Part shown: positions 62,687 to 64,000 of the stretch, piece after piece
Numbering within the stretch: position 1 is the first letter of the stretch
Layout: every line of letters begins with the position of its first letter
Origin: Nostoc sp. UHCC 0870
Lineage (GTDB): Bacteria; Cyanobacteriota; Cyanobacteriia; Cyanobacteriales; Nostocaceae
Length of the DNA stretch: 64,000 nt
Assembly (NCBI RefSeq): GCF_022063185.1
Contig: NZ_CP091913.1
Location: forward strand, 1,008,501 to 1,072,500
Direction: 5' to 3'
The notes under the pieces: generated by a model
Databases searched by the model: none
Told to the model about the DNA's origin: nothing
Seen by the model: only the letters and a program-made list of their open reading frames with translations
Program-made: the position numbers and the translations under genes

Positions 62687-63274
62687 TTAGTTTTGACTCA
62701 AAGATTCTTCAAAAACCACATCTTCATACAACGCCGCCATTGTCCCCTCAAAATTAACACTGTTGAGACAAAATAATTCCTGTGCTGGCGTGTATGATTG
62801 CAAAATCCACAAACCTTGCTCATCGCGTCGGAAACACTCGACACGTTGACGCTTGGTATTAATTAAAACATACTCTTGTAAACTTTCCAAGGCTTGATAA
62901 TCAGCGAATTTATCACCCCGGTCAAAAGCTTCAGTAGAATTAGATAAAACTTCCACGATTAAACAGGGAAATTTTTTATAAGTCGGTGTTTCTTGGTCGC
63001 GTTGGTCACAAGTCACCATCACATCAGGATAGTAAAAGCGGTTCAAAGACTCAATTCGGGCTTTCATGTCAGCGATATAAACACGACAACCAGAACCGCG
63101 TACATGAGTCCTTAAAAGCGCAAATAGATTTCCTGCAATAGTAACGTGAGGGTCACTTGCGCCAGCCATTGCGTAGATGTAGCCATCAATATATTCGTGT
63201 TTTTCTTGGCTGTGTTCTTCTAGTTGCAGGTATTCTTCTGCGGTTACGTAGTTTTCTTGAGGAGAAGCAACCAT
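62687..63274 (-). CDS. Uma2 family endonuclease-like protein (DUF820)
   Basis: This 195-residue protein matches the Uma2/DUF820 family, very abundant in cyanobacteria. It has the PD-(D/E)XK-like core: YVTAEEYLQLEEHSQEKHEYIDGYIYAM at the start, FYYPDVMVTCD (Asp) and FPCLIVEVLSNSTEAFDRGDKFADYQAL (Glu), and the closing VYINTKRQRVECFRR-type strand. Nuclease function is inferred from the fold; the biological role is unknown. Confidence 0.9.
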   Translation of the reverse strand: MVASPQENYVTAEEYLQLEEHSQEKHEYIDGYIYAMAGASDPHVTIAGNLFALLRTHVRGSGCRVYIADMKARIESLNRFYYPDVMVTCDQRDQETPTYKKFPCLIVEVLSNSTEAFDRGDKFADYQALESLQEYVLINTKRQRVECFRRDEQGLWILQSYTPAQELFCLNSVNFEGTMAALYEDVVFEESLSQN

Positions 63275-63397
63275 GATGCTAACTTCCTTTTCTTGCGCTA
63301 TATCACTTGGCGATATCCTAGCATCTTTGAGTTAATGGAGCGATCGCCTTTTGAGCAGTCGTTTAAGGCTGTAGTGCAACCCAAATAGCGATCGCCT

Positions 63398-63450
63398 GTC
63401 ACCTGTCACCTGTCACCTATCGCCTGTCACCTGTCACCTATCACCTGTCT
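63398..63450. repeat. CTGTCAC/CTATCAC heptamer array
   Basis: About seven units of the same heptamer family as 56775-56872 lie just before the end of the next gene. Confidence 0.85.
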
Positions 63451-63451
63451 A

Positions 63452-63988
63452 TCAACGCCGTCTCATTTCCATGAGCATTTGCGGCTCGACATTCTCCACA
63501 TTCGGTATTGCTTCTAATTGAGCAATGCCTTGCAAACTATCACTCATCTTAGCTGATTTAGCACGTAACCAAGCCGCATGGGGAGCATAAGCCAGACTTT
63601 GGGCGACTTCATAACCTGCTTGATTAATCGCTGCTTGTTGTGACTTTACCTCCACATCTTCCGCAAAGCGAATAAATACTAAACCCGTGGGAACGGCGAG
63701 TGAACCCCCTTCCAGCGTATAGACAGGGCTGAGTGTGTCTTTTATTTCTGGCTTAGGTTCACCAGCAAAAACTACTATTTTTCCCTCATTTAATACTAAA
63801 ACTGCTGAAGATGTTACGGTACTTGGTTCTTTGTAATGTACGGCGTAGTATCCAGGCTGACGGCTGAATAATACAGGCGCATCTTTACCAACACGAATTT
63901 GTTGGGGATATTCATTAAAGTAGTCTGGTTGAAATCTCACTTCAGCAATTGGGGGTAGAGAACAAGCCTGGACGAACAACTCAATCAT
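63452..63988 (-). CDS. Conserved hypothetical protein
   Basis: This 178-residue protein is complete within the window if ATG 63988 is the start, but the true start could lie beyond the end. The middle (PTGLVFIRFAEDVEVKSQQAAINQAGYEVAQ) and the C-terminal part (IPNVENVEPQM) resemble the propeptide-like domain seen before subtilisin-type proteases, yet no catalytic domain follows. It may be a standalone inhibitor-like or pro-domain protein. Weak assignment. Confidence 0.5.
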   Translation of the reverse strand: MIELFVQACSLPPIAEVRFQPDYFNEYPQQIRVGKDAPVLFSRQPGYYAVHYKEPSTVTSSAVLVLNEGKIVVFAGEPKPEIKDTLSPVYTLEGGSLAVPTGLVFIRFAEDVEVKSQQAAINQAGYEVAQSLAYAPHAAWLRAKSAKMSDSLQGIAQLEAIPNVENVEPQMLMEMRRR

Positions 63989-64000
63989 GTTGTTTAAATT

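Overview
The window is chromosomal DNA of a filamentous, heterocyst-type cyanobacterium of the Nostoc/Anabaena/Trichormus group. The evidence is the many HIP1 sites (GCGATCGC), plastocyanin, cytochrome c6 and cytochrome c550 genes, a DevBCA-type exporter, an XisH/XisI pair, a hormogonium-type wall hydrolase, and the dispersed heptamer repeats (ACTCAGC, GGGGACT, CTGTCAC and AATTCGT types) and small palindromic elements typical of these genomes. No complete insertion sequence, CRISPR array or rRNA operon was seen. One tRNA (Glu, TTC) is present.

Layout. 0-6.4 kb is mostly housekeeping: an SPFH protein, DUF1824, an ABC-F ATPase, a pentapeptide protein, purT, a gene remnant that starts inside a palindromic repeat, and a secreted DUF6006-like protein. 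6.4-14.7 kb is an accessory island. It holds a PatA-type cyanobactin protease, XisH/XisI, a possible endonuclease-like protein, HicAB, a Phd antitoxin with a truncated VapC, a DUF433 gene with a broken DUF5615 partner, a very short cyanobactin (anacyclamide-like) precursor gene that appears to start at ATT, several miniature elements, and an unrecognised 466-residue protein. 14.8-18.2 kb has argJ and gatB flanking two near-identical candidate small RNA genes. 18.4-22.1 kb is a devBCA exporter with a divergent PadR regulator and palindromic operators. 22.1-34 kb contains an intergenic stretch rich in hairpins, an SDR, a DUF2887 protein, dnaG, tftA, a TPR protein, a methyltransferase and a 2OG-oxygenase-like protein. 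34-43 kb has small conserved genes, a histidine-kinase-like protein without its phospho-acceptor His, tRNA-Glu, a CPA1 antiporter, a cytochrome-b-like protein and a lipase. 43-46.5 kb has a TonB-like protein followed by petJ, petE and psbV. 46.7-52.4 kb has two sugar-ABC permeases separated by a TonB-dependent receptor and a substrate-binding lipoprotein. 52.9-64 kb has an adenylation-carrier-acyltransferase fusion, thrC, comB, a BlaI/M56 pair resembling PetR/PetP, an MlaE permease, aspartate kinase, a Uma2 protein and a conserved hypothetical.

How genes work together. petE and petJ encode interchangeable electron carriers. The BlaI-type repressor and M56 peptidase 13 kb away resemble the PetR/PetP copper switch that controls them in Synechocystis. 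The TonB-like protein, the outer-membrane receptor and the binding lipoprotein would together import heme or an iron/cobalamin chelate. The cyanobactin precursor and PatA-like protease look like leftovers of a RiPP pathway, because no heterocyclase, PatG macrocyclase or prenyltransferase is present here.

The best candidates for new biology are the orphan ATT-start cyanobactin precursor, the Dlt-like three-in-one adenylation/carrier/acyltransferase protein, and the duplicated small RNA genes. Family assignments were made by reading the sequence and from memory, without database searches.
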